A stretch of 39,735 nt of DNA from Rubrivivax sp. A210 (GCF_904426505.1 NZ_CAJGBN010000019.1:1-39735), one strand, 5' to 3'; positions 15,801 through 24,501 are shown, counted from the first letter of the stretch. Translations and numbers: made by a program. The notes: generated by a model from the letters alone, not told the origin.

Positions 15801-16982
15801 TCAGCTCCCCAGGACCGTCTGCGCGACGATGTTGCGTTGCACCTCGTTGGAGCCGCCGTAGATCGTCGTCTTGCGGTGGTTGAAGTAGACGCTGGCCAGC
15901 GGCAGGATGCTGGCCGGGAAGGCGAGGTCGCCCTGCCAGCCGGCGTCCATGGCTTCAAAGATGTGGGCGCGCGCCAGCGGGCCGGCGGCCAGCATCATCA
16001 GCTCGGTGTAGCGCTGCTGGATCTCGCTGCCGCGTATCTTCAGCAAGCCGGCCACATCCAGGCTCTGCTTGCCGCTCTTCTCGGCGCTCAGCACGCGCAG
16101 CACCATCATCTCGAGCGCGACGATGTCGACCTCGAGCAGCGCGATCTGGTCGCGAAAGCGCAGGTCGTCCCACACGCCCTCGGTGCGGGCGATGCGCTTC
16201 AGCCGCTCCAGCTCGCGCTTGGCGCGGTTGACATCGGCGATGTTGGTGCGCTCGTGGCTGAGCAGGTGCTTGGCATAGGTCCAGCCCTTGTTCTCCTCGC
16301 CGATGAGGTTGGCGGCCGGCACTTCCACGTTGTCGAAGAAGACCTCGTTGACCTCGGGCTCGCCGTCCATCAGCACGATGGGCCGCACGCTGACGCCGGG
16401 GCTCTTCATGTCGATGAGCAGGAAGCTGATGCCGGTCTGCGGCTTGCCTTCATTGCTGGTGCGCACGAGGCAGAAGATCCAGTCGCCGTGCTGGCCCAGG
16501 GTGGTCCAGGTCTTCTGGCCGTTGACCAGGTACTTGTCGCCCTGGCGTTCGGCGCGGCATTTCACCGAGGCCAGATCGCTGCCCGAGCCCGGCTCGCTGT
16601 AGCCCTGGCTCCACCAGACTTCGCCACTGGCGATGCCGGGCAGGAAGCGCCGCTGCTGCTCGGCATTGCCGAAGGCCATGATGACCGGCGCCACCATCAC
16701 CGGGCCGAAGGGCACGACGCGCGGCGCGCCGGCCATCGCCAGCTCTTCCTCGAACAGGTGTTTCTGGATCGCGTTCCAGCCCGGGCCACCAAAGGCCGGG
16801 GGCCAGCCCCAGCCCAACCAGCCCCGGGCGCCCAGGATGCGTGCCCAGCGCTGGTGGTCGTCCTTGGTCAGGCGCAGCGCGCCGTGTACCTTGCGGCTGA
16901 TGTCGGGCGGCAGGTTGCGCGCCACCCAGTCGCGGATCTCATGGCGAAAGGCCAGCTCTTCGGGGGTGAAGTCCAGGTCCAT
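15801..16982 (-). CDS. Acyl-CoA dehydrogenase, larger subunit of a pair
   Basis: A 393-residue FAD-dependent acyl-CoA dehydrogenase introducing an alpha-beta double bond into an acyl-CoA. Visible are 'GWGWPPAFGGPGW', the FAD/substrate loop 'YSEPGSGSDLASVKCRAERQGD', 'VNGQKTWTT' and 'IYGGSNEVQRNIVAQTVLG'. The MCAD-type Glu in 'YEGT' is Gly here, but 'LLSHERTNIA' places a Glu where isovaleryl/long-chain enzymes carry their base. First gene of a three-gene reverse unit (this gene, smaller partner, P1 hydrolase) with overlapping or abutting ends. Chain length and nature of the substrate are unknown; PimC/FadE-type roles are the best guess. Confidence 0.9.
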   Translation of the reverse strand: MDLDFTPEELAFRHEIRDWVARNLPPDISRKVHGALRLTKDDHQRWARILGARGWLGWGWPPAFGGPGWNAIQKHLFEEELAMAGAPRVVPFGPVMVAPVIMAFGNAEQQRRFLPGIASGEVWWSQGYSEPGSGSDLASVKCRAERQGDKYLVNGQKTWTTLGQHGDWIFCLVRTSNEGKPQTGISFLLIDMKSPGVSVRPIVLMDGEPEVNEVFFDNVEVPAANLIGEENKGWTYAKHLLSHERTNIADVNRAKRELERLKRIARTEGVWDDLRFRDQIALLEVDIVALEMMVLRVLSAEKSGKQSLDVAGLLKIRGSEIQQRYTELMMLAAGPLARAHIFEAMDAGWQGDLAFPASILPLASVYFNHRKTTIYGGSNEVQRNIVAQTVLGS

Positions 16983-17082
16983 GGCAGGCAGACCCGGCTT
17001 GGCTTCCGGGCAGGGCGGCGAGGATCGGTTTTTAGCACGGGCGTTCGCGCCTGTCGCCGCGGCGACGGCGGCCAAGCCAGCG

Positions 17083-17733
17083 TCAGCGTGCCTCGAGCCG
17101 CATCACGTCGTTGTCGCGCCGCATCTGGAAGCGGCCGAGGAAGCTGTTGCCCAGCAGCACGAAGGGCATGGGCATGGGCAGCACGACGGCGCCGACGTTG
17201 CTGACCTCGACGTCGCCCACACGCAGCTGCGGCAGTGTCACCAGTTGCACCAGCACCTGGCCATTGGCGGTCTGCATCGTGCCCGGGGTGGCGTCGCGCA
17301 GGTCCACGCCCAGGCGCTGGGCGTCGTTGCGGCCCAGCGAAACCAGGGTCGCGCCGGTGTCGACCATGAACTCCACGCGGTGCCCGCCAATGCTGCCCGC
17401 GGTGGTGAAGTGGCCGCCTTGGCCGGCCGGGATCACGATCTCCCGGCCTCCGCCGGCACCCTGGCGCGGCTGGGCCGCAACCTGCACCGGCGCCGTGCCC
17501 GGTGCGAGGGTGCGCGTGCGGCCGCCGCTTTCGATGCGCGCCACCTCGCCGTCCCAGCCCAGCAGGCGCAGGCCGCCGACGGCCTCGCCTACACCCACGG
17601 TGCGGGGCTGGCCATCGATCACGAACAGCGCCTTCTGGCCCATGCGCCCGGCCAGCACCACCTGGGGCTGGGCCGTGGCGGCACCGGCGCACAGCAGCGA
17701 AAGGGTGGCGGCCCAGCGGCGTGAACGTCTCAT
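17083..17733 (-). CDS. Periplasmic retropepsin-like aspartic protease
   Basis: A 216-residue exported protein of the clan-AA single-domain aspartic protease group (TIGR02281-like). A signal peptide covers residues 1-21, ending 'AGAATAQ'. The catalytic motif D125-T-G is in 'VEFMVDTGATLVSL', followed by the hydrophobic 'VLLGNSFLGRF' that resembles the retropepsin second motif. Residues about 25-80 form a preceding small domain of unknown role. One active-site motif implies homodimerisation. ATG 17733 lies 17 bp after the yajQ stop, so the two are probably one transcript. Substrate unknown. Confidence 0.82.
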   Translation of the reverse strand: MRRSRRWAATLSLLCAGAATAQPQVVLAGRMGQKALFVIDGQPRTVGVGEAVGGLRLLGWDGEVARIESGGRTRTLAPGTAPVQVAAQPRQGAGGGREIVIPAGQGGHFTTAGSIGGHRVEFMVDTGATLVSLGRNDAQRLGVDLRDATPGTMQTANGQVLVQLVTLPQLRVGDVEVSNVGAVVLPMPMPFVLLGNSFLGRFQMRRDNDVMRLEAR

Positions 17734-17750
17734 GGCCTTGGTTGCGTCAA

Positions 17751-18254
17751 TCAGTTGCGGAAGTTGTTGAAGGACAGCGGCTGCTCGTGGAGTTCCTTGC
17801 GCAGCATCGCCATCGCCACCTGCAGGTCGTCGCGCTTGGCGCCGGTGATGCGCACCGTATCGCCTTGCACGGCAGACTGCACCTTGAGCTTGCTGGCCTT
17901 GACCAGGCCCTGGATCTTGCGCGCCGTCTCGGCGTCGATGCCGCTCTTCACCGGCGCCGGCAGCTTGAGCTTGTCGCCGCCGAGCTTGACCGGCGTGGCC
18001 GAGAAATCGATGAAGCGGGTGTCGACGCCGCGCTTGGCCAGGCGCGCCAGCAGCACATCGCGCACCTGCTGGAGCTGAAAATCGCTGTCGCCGAAGAGGG
18101 TCAGCTCGCGGTCGGAGGCGCTGCGGTCGGCCAGTTCGATCTTGGCGCTGGAGCCCTTGAAGTCGAAGCGCGTGCCGATTTCCTTGTTGGCCTGCTCGAC
18201 GGCGTTGCGCAACTCGACCAGGTCGGGCTCGATGACGGTGTCGAAACTGGGCAT
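17751..18254 (-). CDS. yajQ: YajQ-family nucleotide (cyclic-di-GMP)-binding protein
   Basis: A 167-residue protein matching YajQ along its length: 'MPSFDTVIEPDLVELRNAV' at the start, 'RFDFKGSSAKIEL', 'SGIDAETARKIQGLVKASKLKVQ' and the C-terminal 'EQPLSFNNFRN'. YajQ proteins have two ferredoxin-like domains; a Xanthomonas member binds cyclic-di-GMP and acts with a LysR regulator. Whether this one binds cyclic-di-GMP cannot be read from sequence. It is divergent from murB across 57 bp. Confidence 0.95.
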   Translation of the reverse strand: MPSFDTVIEPDLVELRNAVEQANKEIGTRFDFKGSSAKIELADRSASDRELTLFGDSDFQLQQVRDVLLARLAKRGVDTRFIDFSATPVKLGGDKLKLPAPVKSGIDAETARKIQGLVKASKLKVQSAVQGDTVRITGAKRDDLQVAMAMLRKELHEQPLSFNNFRN

Positions 18255-18311
18255 CGGAAGATGGAGTCGGGGTCGGGCGGGCAGGGCAAGGATATCGACG
18301 AAAATTGTCGC

Positions 18312-19352
18312 ATGTCACCTTCCTCTGTGCCGCTGCTCGACGTGACGGAACGCGCGAACCTGCGGCTTCATAACAGCTTCGGCCTGCCGGCCGTGGCGGC
18401 GATCCTGGTGCGCGTGGCCAGCGCGGCCGATGTGCGACGCGTCGTCGACCACCCAGCCTATGGCGTGGCGCCGCAGTTCATCCTGGGTGGCGGCAGCAAT
18501 GTCGTGTTCACCCGCGACCTCGATGCCGTGGTGCTCAAGGTGGAGATCATGGGCCGCCGCCTGTTGGCCGAGACGGCCGATGCCTGGATCATCGAGGCCG
18601 GCGCTGGCGAGTCCTGGGCCGAGCTGGTGGCCTGGACCGTGGCCCAGGGCTGGCCCGGTCTCGAGAACCTGGCGCTGATCCCCGGCTCGGTGGGCGCGGC
18701 GCCGGTGCAGAACATCGGTGCCTACGGGCTGGAGCTGAAAGACCGCTTTGAATCGCTGGATGCGGTCGACCTCGTCACCGGGCGCAGCGTGACGCTGGGC
18801 GCGGCCGAGTGCCGCTTCGGCTACCGCGACAGCGTCTTCAAGCAGCACCTGGCCGGCAAGTCGGTGATCACCACGGTGCGCCTGCGCCTGCCGCGGCCCT
18901 GGCGGCCGGTGCTGGGCTACCTGGACCTCGAACGCCGCATGCTCGAGACCGGCAATGCGCGGCCCGATGCGGCAACCATCTTCGACTGGGTGTGCGCCAT
19001 CCGCCGCGCCAAGCTGCCCGACCCGGCGGTCATCGGCAATGCCGGCAGCTTCTTCAAGAACCCGGTGGTCACGCCTGAACAGTGCCGCGACATCATCGGC
19101 CGCGACCCCGAGATCGTGCATTACCCGATGGCCGACGGCAGCGTCAAGCTCGCGGCGGGCTGGCTAATCGACGCCTGCGGCTGGAAGGGCAAGAGCGTGG
19201 GCCGCGCCGGCGTCTACGACAAGCAGGCCCTGGTGCTGGTCAACCGCGGCGGCGCCAGCGGGGCCGAGGTGGTGACCCTGGCGCGCGCCATTCAGGAGAG
19301 CGTTTACGGCAGGTTCGGCATCCGGCTCGAGCCGGAGCCCATCATCGTTTGA
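18312..19352 (+). CDS. murB: UDP-N-acetylenolpyruvoylglucosamine reductase
   Basis: A 346-residue FAD enzyme reducing UDP-GlcNAc-enolpyruvate to UDP-MurNAc with NADPH, the second committed step of peptidoglycan synthesis. FAD-binding 'LGGGSNVV' (58-65), 'ALIPGSVGAAPVQNIGAYG' (121-139), Arg172 in 'CRFGYRDSVFK', the proton donor Ser246 in 'GNAGSFFKNP', and the C-terminal Glu in 'LEPEPIIV' identify the E. coli-type (type I) enzyme of nearly equal length. No good ribosome site precedes ATG 18312. Its stop codon overlaps the 3' end of the reverse-strand kinase gene by 11 bp. Confidence 0.97.
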   Translation: MSPSSVPLLDVTERANLRLHNSFGLPAVAAILVRVASAADVRRVVDHPAYGVAPQFILGGGSNVVFTRDLDAVVLKVEIMGRRLLAETADAWIIEAGAGESWAELVAWTVAQGWPGLENLALIPGSVGAAPVQNIGAYGLELKDRFESLDAVDLVTGRSVTLGAAECRFGYRDSVFKQHLAGKSVITTVRLRLPRPWRPVLGYLDLERRMLETGNARPDAATIFDWVCAIRRAKLPDPAVIGNAGSFFKNPVVTPEQCRDIIGRDPEIVHYPMADGSVKLAAGWLIDACGWKGKSVGRAGVYDKQALVLVNRGGASGAEVVTLARAIQESVYGRFGIRLEPEPIIV

Positions 19353-21606
19353 CGCCAGGCGCCAGGATGCCGAGTTGCTGCGCTGCCGTGCGGGTCTGGG
19401 GCAGCAGTTCTTCGTAGCGCTGCACCAGGCGCGCGATCTCGTGCGCCGGCAGGTGGGCCGCGCCCTCGTGCAGGGCGTCGGCGGTGGCGGCCAGGGCCGA
19501 CAACCCCAGGTTGAGCGCCGCGCCCTTGGCGGCGTGGGCGTTGACGCGCAGCTCCAGCGGCTGGGCGTCGCGCACGGCGGCGCGCAGGCGCTGCACTGTC
19601 TGCGGTCCCTGGTCGAGAAAGGCCTCGATCATCTCGGCCAGGCGTTCGCGCGGCATTGCCTGCAGCGAGGCGTTGATGGCCGCCGGGTCGATGAGCGACT
19701 GGGCGTCGCCACGCGCCGGCAGCGCCGCGGCCTCGGCAGGCGCGCCGCTGGCCGGCACGCGGGCGGCACCGAACAGGCGCCGCAGCGAGGTCGACAGCTT
19801 CTGCGGGCTCACCGGCTTGGTGAGAAAGTCGTTCATGCCGGCCACCAGGCAGCGCTCGCGCGTCTCGTCGAAGGCGTCGGCGGTGAGCGCGACGATGGGC
19901 ACGGTGGAGCGCGCCGGGTCGCTCAGCGCGCGGATGGCGCGCGTGGCGCCGATGCCGTCGAGCTCGGGCATGTGCAGGTCCATCAGCACGATGTCGAAGC
20001 TGCGTTCGCGCGCCGCCGCCACCGCCTCGACGCCATTGGCGCTGAAATGGGCCTCGTGGCCCAGGCTCTTGAGCAGCGCCGCCATGTACTGGCGGTTGAG
20101 CGGGTGGTCCTCGGCCACCAGCACCTGCAGCGGCTGCGCCGCCGGGGCCTGGGCTGCCGTGAGCGCGGCGTGTGGCGGCGCCTCGGCGGGCAACTGGCGC
20201 AGCGGCATGCGGAAGACGAAGCTGCTGCCAACGCCGGCGCGGCTTTGTGCCGTGATGTCGCCGCCCATCAGGCGCGCCAGGTCTCGCGAGATCTCCAGGC
20301 CTAGCCCGGTGCCGCCATGACGGCGGGCGGGGGTGGGGTCGGCCTGGGCGAAGCGCGTGAACAGCCGCGCCAGCATGGCCTCGTCCATGCCGATGCCGGT
20401 GTCGGTAACGATGAAGTGCAGCTCGGGCTGCTCTTTCTCGTCGGCCTTGCAGCGCACGTCGAGCACCACGGTGCCGCGGTCGGAAAACTTGACGCCGTTG
20501 GACAGCAGGTTGAACAGCACCTGCTTGACGCGCTTGGCGTCGCCCAGGATGCGCTCGGGCACGCCCGGCTCGGCATCGATGTGCAGCGCCAGTCCCTTGG
20601 CCGCGGCCTGCGGCCGGATCAGGGCCTCGACATCTCGCAGCAGGCCGCGCAGGTCCAGCGGCGCCGGCGTCAGCGACATGCGGCCGCTTTCGAGCTGCGA
20701 CTTGTCGAGGATGTCGTTGAGGATGGCCAGGAGGTGGTCGGCCGATTCGGTGGCGGTGCGCAGATAGTCGATCTGGCGCGGCGTGAGGCCGGTCTCGCGC
20801 AGCAGCGACAGCATGCCCATCAGGCCCTGGAACGGGGTGCGGATCTCATGGCTCATATTGGCCAGGAAGGTGCTCTTGGCGGCACTTGCCGCCTCGGCCT
20901 CGCGCTGCGATTGCCGCAGGCTGTCGGCCAGGGTCTCGAGCGCGGCGCGGCGCTCGCCCAGCTGGTGCAGCTGGCGCCAGGCGATGTAGGCGAAGGCCAG
21001 CGTCAGCAGCGAGAGAAAGCCGGTCAGCGCCAGGCCCAGCTTGTTCTGTTCGCGCACTGCCTGCACGCGCGTCTCGATCTGGTCCACCGTGCGCTGGGCC
21101 GCGCTGTCCGAGAGGCCGTGGATGGGCTCGGCCAGTGCTTCCAGTGTCGGCAGCAGGGCCAGCAGGAAGGCCGCCGTGGGCTCGGTCTCGTGGGGGGTGC
21201 CGAGGGCACGGTCGGCCGCGGCGATGAAGCGCTGGACCTGATCGCGCGTGCGCCGAAGATCCTCGTGGCCGTCGACGAAGCGGCCGGTGCGGGCGGCGCT
21301 GAGCAGTCCGACACGGCTGACCCAGATCTCGTAGCGCAGGCGCAGCGCGGCGATGTCGGGAGGCCGGGGGCCTTCGACCGCGCGCCGCCACTGCTCGCGC
21401 AGCTGCAGGTATTCCAGCTCGGTGTGCTGGGCCGTCATCAGCACGAATTCCTCGCCGGGCGCCACGCGCTGGCGAAGCATCGCGAACTGCCGCGCCTGCA
21501 CCATGGCCACCGCCAGCAGCACCAGGGCGAGGCCGCCGCCGACCACGCCCAGCCAGCCCAGCCGCGTGGCGCGCTTCAAAGCACCTCGATCGTTCGCAGC
21601 TGCCAT
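19342..21606 (-). CDS. Hybrid sensor histidine kinase with REC and Hpt domains (BarA-like)
   Basis: A 754-residue membrane kinase. TM1 is about residues 17-37, an extracytoplasmic helical region spans about 38-188, TM2 is about 190-210. Then a coiled linker, HisKA with His253 in '[13 protein letters not shown]', HATPase_c (N-box '[11 protein letters not shown]', 'DTGIGM', '[10 protein letters not shown]'), a receiver domain with Asp543 in '[13 protein letters not shown]', and an Hpt domain with His691 in '[13 protein letters not shown]'. A complete His-Asp-His relay, so an output regulator elsewhere is expected. ATG 21606 overlaps the upstream gene by 31 bp and lacks a ribosome site; a TTG at 21579, whose TTGA overlaps the upstream stop and which follows GAGG, is a credible alternative start. 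Confidence 0.93.
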   Translation of the reverse strand: MAAANDRGALKRATRLGWLGVVGGGLALVLLAVAMVQARQFAMLRQRVAPGEEFVLMTAQHTELEYLQLREQWRRAVEGPRPPDIAALRLRYEIWVSRVGLLSAARTGRFVDGHEDLRRTRDQVQRFIAAADRALGTPHETEPTAAFLLALLPTLEALAEPIHGLSDSAAQRTVDQIETRVQAVREQNKLGLALTGFLSLLTLAFAYIAWRQLHQLGERRAALETLADSLRQSQREAEAASAAKSTFLANMSHEIRTPFQGLMGMLSLLRETGLTPRQIDYLRTATESADHLLAILNDILDKSQLESGRMSLTPAPLDLRGLLRDVEALIRPQAAAKGLALHIDAEPGVPERILGDAKRVKQVLFNLLSNGVKFSDRGTVVLDVRCKADEKEQPELHFIVTDTGIGMDEAMLARLFTRFAQADPTPARRHGGTGLGLEISRDLARLMGGDITAQSRAGVGSSFVFRMPLRQLPAEAPPHAALTAAQAPAAQPLQVLVAEDHPLNRQYMAALLKSLGHEAHFSANGVEAVAAARERSFDIVLMDLHMPELDGIGATRAIRALSDPARSTVPIVALTADAFDETRERCLVAGMNDFLTKPVSPQKLSTSLRRLFGAARVPASGAPAEAAALPARGDAQSLIDPAAINASLQAMPRERLAEMIEAFLDQGPQTVQRLRAAVRDAQPLELRVNAHAAKGAALNLGLSALAATADALHEGAAHLPAHEIARLVQRYEELLPQTRTAAQQLGILAPGVKR

Positions 21607-22139
21607 GCCGAGCGGCTGTAGTAGATGGCGCTGCGCAGCTCGGTGCGCGCGTCGAAGGGGTAGATCACGAACAGCGGGCCCTTGTCGCGCACGGCCATCG
21701 GGCGGTCGTCGAGCAGGCGCGCGACGATGACATCGTGCTGCTGCGGGTCGGCATAGGGCAGCTCGACGCGGTAGTCGTTGAGCGCCGTCAGGCGCAGCGT
21801 CGTGCCCTGGGCGCCAGCCGCCGCCAGCACATCGCGCAGCAGCGGCCCGGTGAAGCGGCGTGCCTGCGCGAACCAGGGCGTGCGTGTGCTGAAGCTGGTC
21901 TGCGGCAGGGCTTCGAGCATGGGCATGTCGAAATCGGCCTGGCCGCCGCGGTTGGGCTTGCGCACGCGGCCGGTGATGCTCAGCACGACCGCACCGGCCG
22001 GGCCTTCCAGGGCGAGCGCCGGGCGCAGGCCCAGGGCGCACAGTGCAGACAGGGTGCCCAGGCCCAGCAGGCGGCGACGACCCGACGCGGCGCCTGGAGG
22101 GGCACCGTTGCGGGGGGCCGGCGGGAGGCTGCGGTTCAA
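21576..22139 (-). CDS. Exported protein with molybdopterin-oxidoreductase-like fold, cysteine-free
   Basis: A 187-residue protein with an arginine-rich signal region ('GRRRLLGLGTLSALCALG', cleavage near 'ALALE'). The mature part ('VVLSITGRVRKPN', 'FTGPLLRDVLAAAGAQG', 'LTALNDYRVELPY', 'PLFVIYPFDARTEL', '[10 protein letters not shown]') resembles the sulfite-oxidase/YedY molybdopterin-binding fold but is short. The mature part contains no cysteine, so the Cys that ligates molybdenum in true enzymes is missing. It overlaps or couples to the hybrid kinase gene. Inference: it is a periplasmic ligand-sensing partner of the kinase instead of a redox enzyme. Confidence 0.75.
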   Translation of the reverse strand: MNRSLPPAPRNGAPPGAASGRRRLLGLGTLSALCALGLRPALALEGPAGAVVLSITGRVRKPNRGGQADFDMPMLEALPQTSFSTRTPWFAQARRFTGPLLRDVLAAAGAQGTTLRLTALNDYRVELPYADPQQHDVIVARLLDDRPMAVRDKGPLFVIYPFDARTELRSAIYYSRSAWQLRTIEVL

Positions 22140-22202
22140 GCCGCCATTCTAGGGGGGCGCCAGCGGGTGCCCGGCCTGCGCCTCCAAGGCCTTTTCGGGC
22201 CC

Positions 22203-22898
22203 TCAGCCTTGCTGCTGCAGCATGTCGGCTATGGCCAGGCCGGTCAGCGTGCGCGCCTCGCGCGCCAGCCAGTACAGCAGGCCCATCATCATCAGCATCG
22301 AGGGGATGGCGATGATGGGGTAGCTCAGCAGCGTGAGGCGGCCGAGTTCCTGGTTGAAGGCCTCGGTGCCGGCGGGGCTGACGACAACCCAGCGTGCCAG
22401 CAGGTAGTTGGCCACCGACGAGAAGAAGAAGGTGCCGGCCAGCAATTGCGTGCCGGTGCGCAGCCTGGCCTCGAAGGTCAGGGTACTGCCCTTGGCCGCG
22501 AGCGCCGCATTGACGCGCTCGACGTCGAACAGCGAGGCATTGAAGACGAGCAGGCGGATCAGCGGCGAGGCGGTCCAGGCCGAGCCCAGGATCACAAGGC
22601 CGATCAGCGCCGGCACCGCGGCCTCCTTCACCGCCAGCCAGTAGGCATCGAGCGAAAGCAGGCCTATGCCGCCGGTGAGCAGCGTGCTCACCACACCCAG
22701 CACGGCCAGCCAGTTGAGCTTGCGCCGCCGCCAGCCCTCCCACAGCCCCCAGCCGATCGGGAAGGCCAGCGCAAGCAGCAACGCGCCCACCGTGCCCAGG
22801 CGCTTTTCGCCGCTGAGCTGCATGAGGACGAGCGCCGGGATCAGGATCGTGACGCCGATCTCGAGCAGCGCATTGGGCTTGGCCGGTTCTTTCGTCAT
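22203..22898 (-). CDS. VC0807-like integral membrane protein
   Basis: A 231-residue membrane protein with about six hydrophobic segments: 'ALLEIGVTILIPALVLMQL', 'GALLLALAFPIGWGLWEG', 'NWLAVLGVVSTLLTGGIGLL', 'AAVPALIGLVILGSAW', 'FFFSSVANYLLARWVVV' and 'PIIAIPSMLMMMGLLYWL'. The pattern, including 'SPAGTEAFNQELGRLT', resembles the uncharacterised VC0807 family. Function unknown. ATG 22898 was selected because the upstream extension is low-complexity. It lies downstream of the TPR lipoprotein on the same strand. Confidence 0.7.
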   Translation of the reverse strand: MTKEPAKPNALLEIGVTILIPALVLMQLSGEKRLGTVGALLLALAFPIGWGLWEGWRRRKLNWLAVLGVVSTLLTGGIGLLSLDAYWLAVKEAAVPALIGLVILGSAWTASPLIRLLVFNASLFDVERVNAALAAKGSTLTFEARLRTGTQLLAGTFFFSSVANYLLARWVVVSPAGTEAFNQELGRLTLLSYPIIAIPSMLMMMGLLYWLAREARTLTGLAIADMLQQQG

Positions 22899-22994
22899 GG
22901 GGAGCGGGCTGGGGCGCTGGTATGCGCCGGGGCGCCCATTGTCGTGGCTGGGCGCAGCCCACGCCAAGGCGGCGCGGGAAGGAAGTGTGAACAG

Positions 22995-24224
22995 CTAGTG
23001 CAGACCGGCGTTGCGCAGGCTGGCCAGCTTGGCGGCGTAGCGGGCCTGGCTGCCTGCGTTGCCGCTGCTGGCGAGCGCCAGGCGCAGGTGGTGGGCCACC
23101 TTTTCGGCGTCGCCGAGCCGGGCATAGGCCTGGGCGGCCCAGAAATGCACCTCGTCCTGGTCGGGCTGGCGCCGCAGCTCGAGCAGGAAATGTCCGATTG
23201 CCCGCCGTGCATCGCCCGCGGCCAGGGCCTGGCGTCCCTGCTCGAATTCCTGGAACGGTGGCAGCGGTTGCAGCCGCGCCAGGCGCTGCCGCAGCACCTG
23301 GATTTCGGCCTTGCCGCCGGCACGGCCGGCGCGGTCGAGCAGGCCGACCAGATTGGAGAGTGCGGCGATGTTGTCGGGCTCGCGCTGCAACAGCAGGCGC
23401 AGCACCGCCTCGGCGGCCTCGGCATGGCCGGCGCGGCTGTAGATCACGGCCAGCGTATTGGCCGCCGGCGCGAAGCCAGGGTCTTGCAGCACGGCGCGCC
23501 GGGCCCAGGCGTAGGCGGCGTCGAGATGGCCTGCGGCGGAACCTTCGACCAGGCTGTCCCCCAGGCTTTCGGCGGCCCGGTTGTTGAGATACATCGCCAC
23601 CAGGGTGCGCTCGTCCAGGGCATCGACGCGCGCACCGGCCAGTTCCGACTGGGGCAGGAAGTCGACCGTCAACTGGCCGTCGTCGACATGGCGGCGCAGC
23701 AGCGGCGGCCGGCCCAGCACCAGGTTGACATGGCCGCTGGCCAGCAGCAGGTCTCCGCGCCGCATATAGCTGTCGTCGATCTGCACGCTCTGGAAACTCA
23801 CCGGCAGGCCGAGATGGCGCGCAAAGGCTGCCGTCATCACCACCAGCGACAGGCAATTGCCGGCGCGCGCCGCGAAGGCCTCGGCAGCACTGCGCGTGCG
23901 TCGGTTCTCGTATTCGAGCCGCAGGCCGCCGCTGCGGTAGAGCGCGTCGATCAGCACCCGGCGCGGGTCGCGCAGGGGCGATGGCGATGCCAGTTCGCGC
24001 GCCGCGTACTGGATCATCTCGTCGCTGAGCGCGAAGGGGTCGACCGCCGCCACCGCGGCCAGCGGTGCTGCGACAAACCACTCGTCGTGCAGTTGCGGGA
24101 GGGTGGGGGCGCTGGCCCCGGGCGGCGACGTGGCGCAGCCTGCCAGCGAGATCGCCACGCCACTGATCAGGGCGCCGAGGATGCGCCGCACACCAGGTGC
24201 GGCCAAGCGGTGCAAGGGTGACAT
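22995..24224 (-). CDS. TPR lipoprotein with transglutaminase-like domain
   Basis: A 409-residue predicted lipoprotein: lipobox 'ISLAGC' with Cys29. Residues about 75-190 look like a transglutaminase/cysteine-protease-like domain, with a candidate nucleophile Cys in 'ARAGNCLSLVVMTAAFARHLGLPV' and a later His in 'ASGHVNLVL'. Residues about 220-400 contain TPR-like helical pairs ('AYAWARRAVLQDPGFAPAANTLAVIYSRAGHAEAAE' and similar). GGAGG lies 7 bp before ATG 24224. Likely a periplasm-facing scaffold that recruits partners. Whether the Cys/His are catalytic is not certain. Confidence 0.8.
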   Translation of the reverse strand: MSPLHRLAAPGVRRILGALISGVAISLAGCATSPPGASAPTLPQLHDEWFVAAPLAAVAAVDPFALSDEMIQYAARELASPSPLRDPRRVLIDALYRSGGLRLEYENRRTRSAAEAFAARAGNCLSLVVMTAAFARHLGLPVSFQSVQIDDSYMRRGDLLLASGHVNLVLGRPPLLRRHVDDGQLTVDFLPQSELAGARVDALDERTLVAMYLNNRAAESLGDSLVEGSAAGHLDAAYAWARRAVLQDPGFAPAANTLAVIYSRAGHAEAAEAVLRLLLQREPDNIAALSNLVGLLDRAGRAGGKAEIQVLRQRLARLQPLPPFQEFEQGRQALAAGDARRAIGHFLLELRRQPDQDEVHFWAAQAYARLGDAEKVAHHLRLALASSGNAGSQARYAAKLASLRNAGLH

Positions 24225-24273
24225 GGCGGGCCTCCGCGGCCATCCTACGCCCGCGTCGGCCGCCTTGCCAGTC

Positions 24274-24501
24274 TCAGCCCGGCTTCAACTGGGCCAGGCG
24301 CTGGCGCAGGCGTTGGGCAGCCACGCGCAGGGCGGGGCTGGTCGACCTGAGGGCGCGATCAAGCACGCTGGTGGCGTAGGCTTCGTCGTCGAGCATGTGC
24401 TCGACGTGGATGCGCACACCTTCACCCGCCATCAGCCATTTCAGCTCGACGACCTCGACGAGCGGGGTCGGCAGGGCTTCGGCCGGGCAGGTTGCATTCA
24501 T
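24274..24501 (-). CDS. Conserved-looking small hypothetical protein
   Basis: A 75-residue protein from ATG 24501, 'MNATCPAEALPTPLVEVVELKW' onward in composition: an acidic N-terminal half, then a helical basic tail ('RVAAQRLRQRLAQLKPG'). I recall similar short unnamed proteins in Burkholderiales but cannot name a function. A GTG at 24519 would add six residues. The upstream 'GAAGAA' is a weak ribosome site. It is divergent from the dehydratase gene. Confidence 0.6.
   Translation of the reverse strand: MNATCPAEALPTPLVEVVELKWLMAGEGVRIHVEHMLDDEAYATSVLDRALRSTSPALRVAAQRLRQRLAQLKPG

Noticed and set aside
19342..24243. A continuous 1633-codon reverse-strand frame
   Set aside because: Only the part below 21606 is the kinase. 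The upstream portion is an arginine/alanine/proline-rich shadow of the molybdopterin-fold, VC0807-like and TPR genes, which read as families in other frames.
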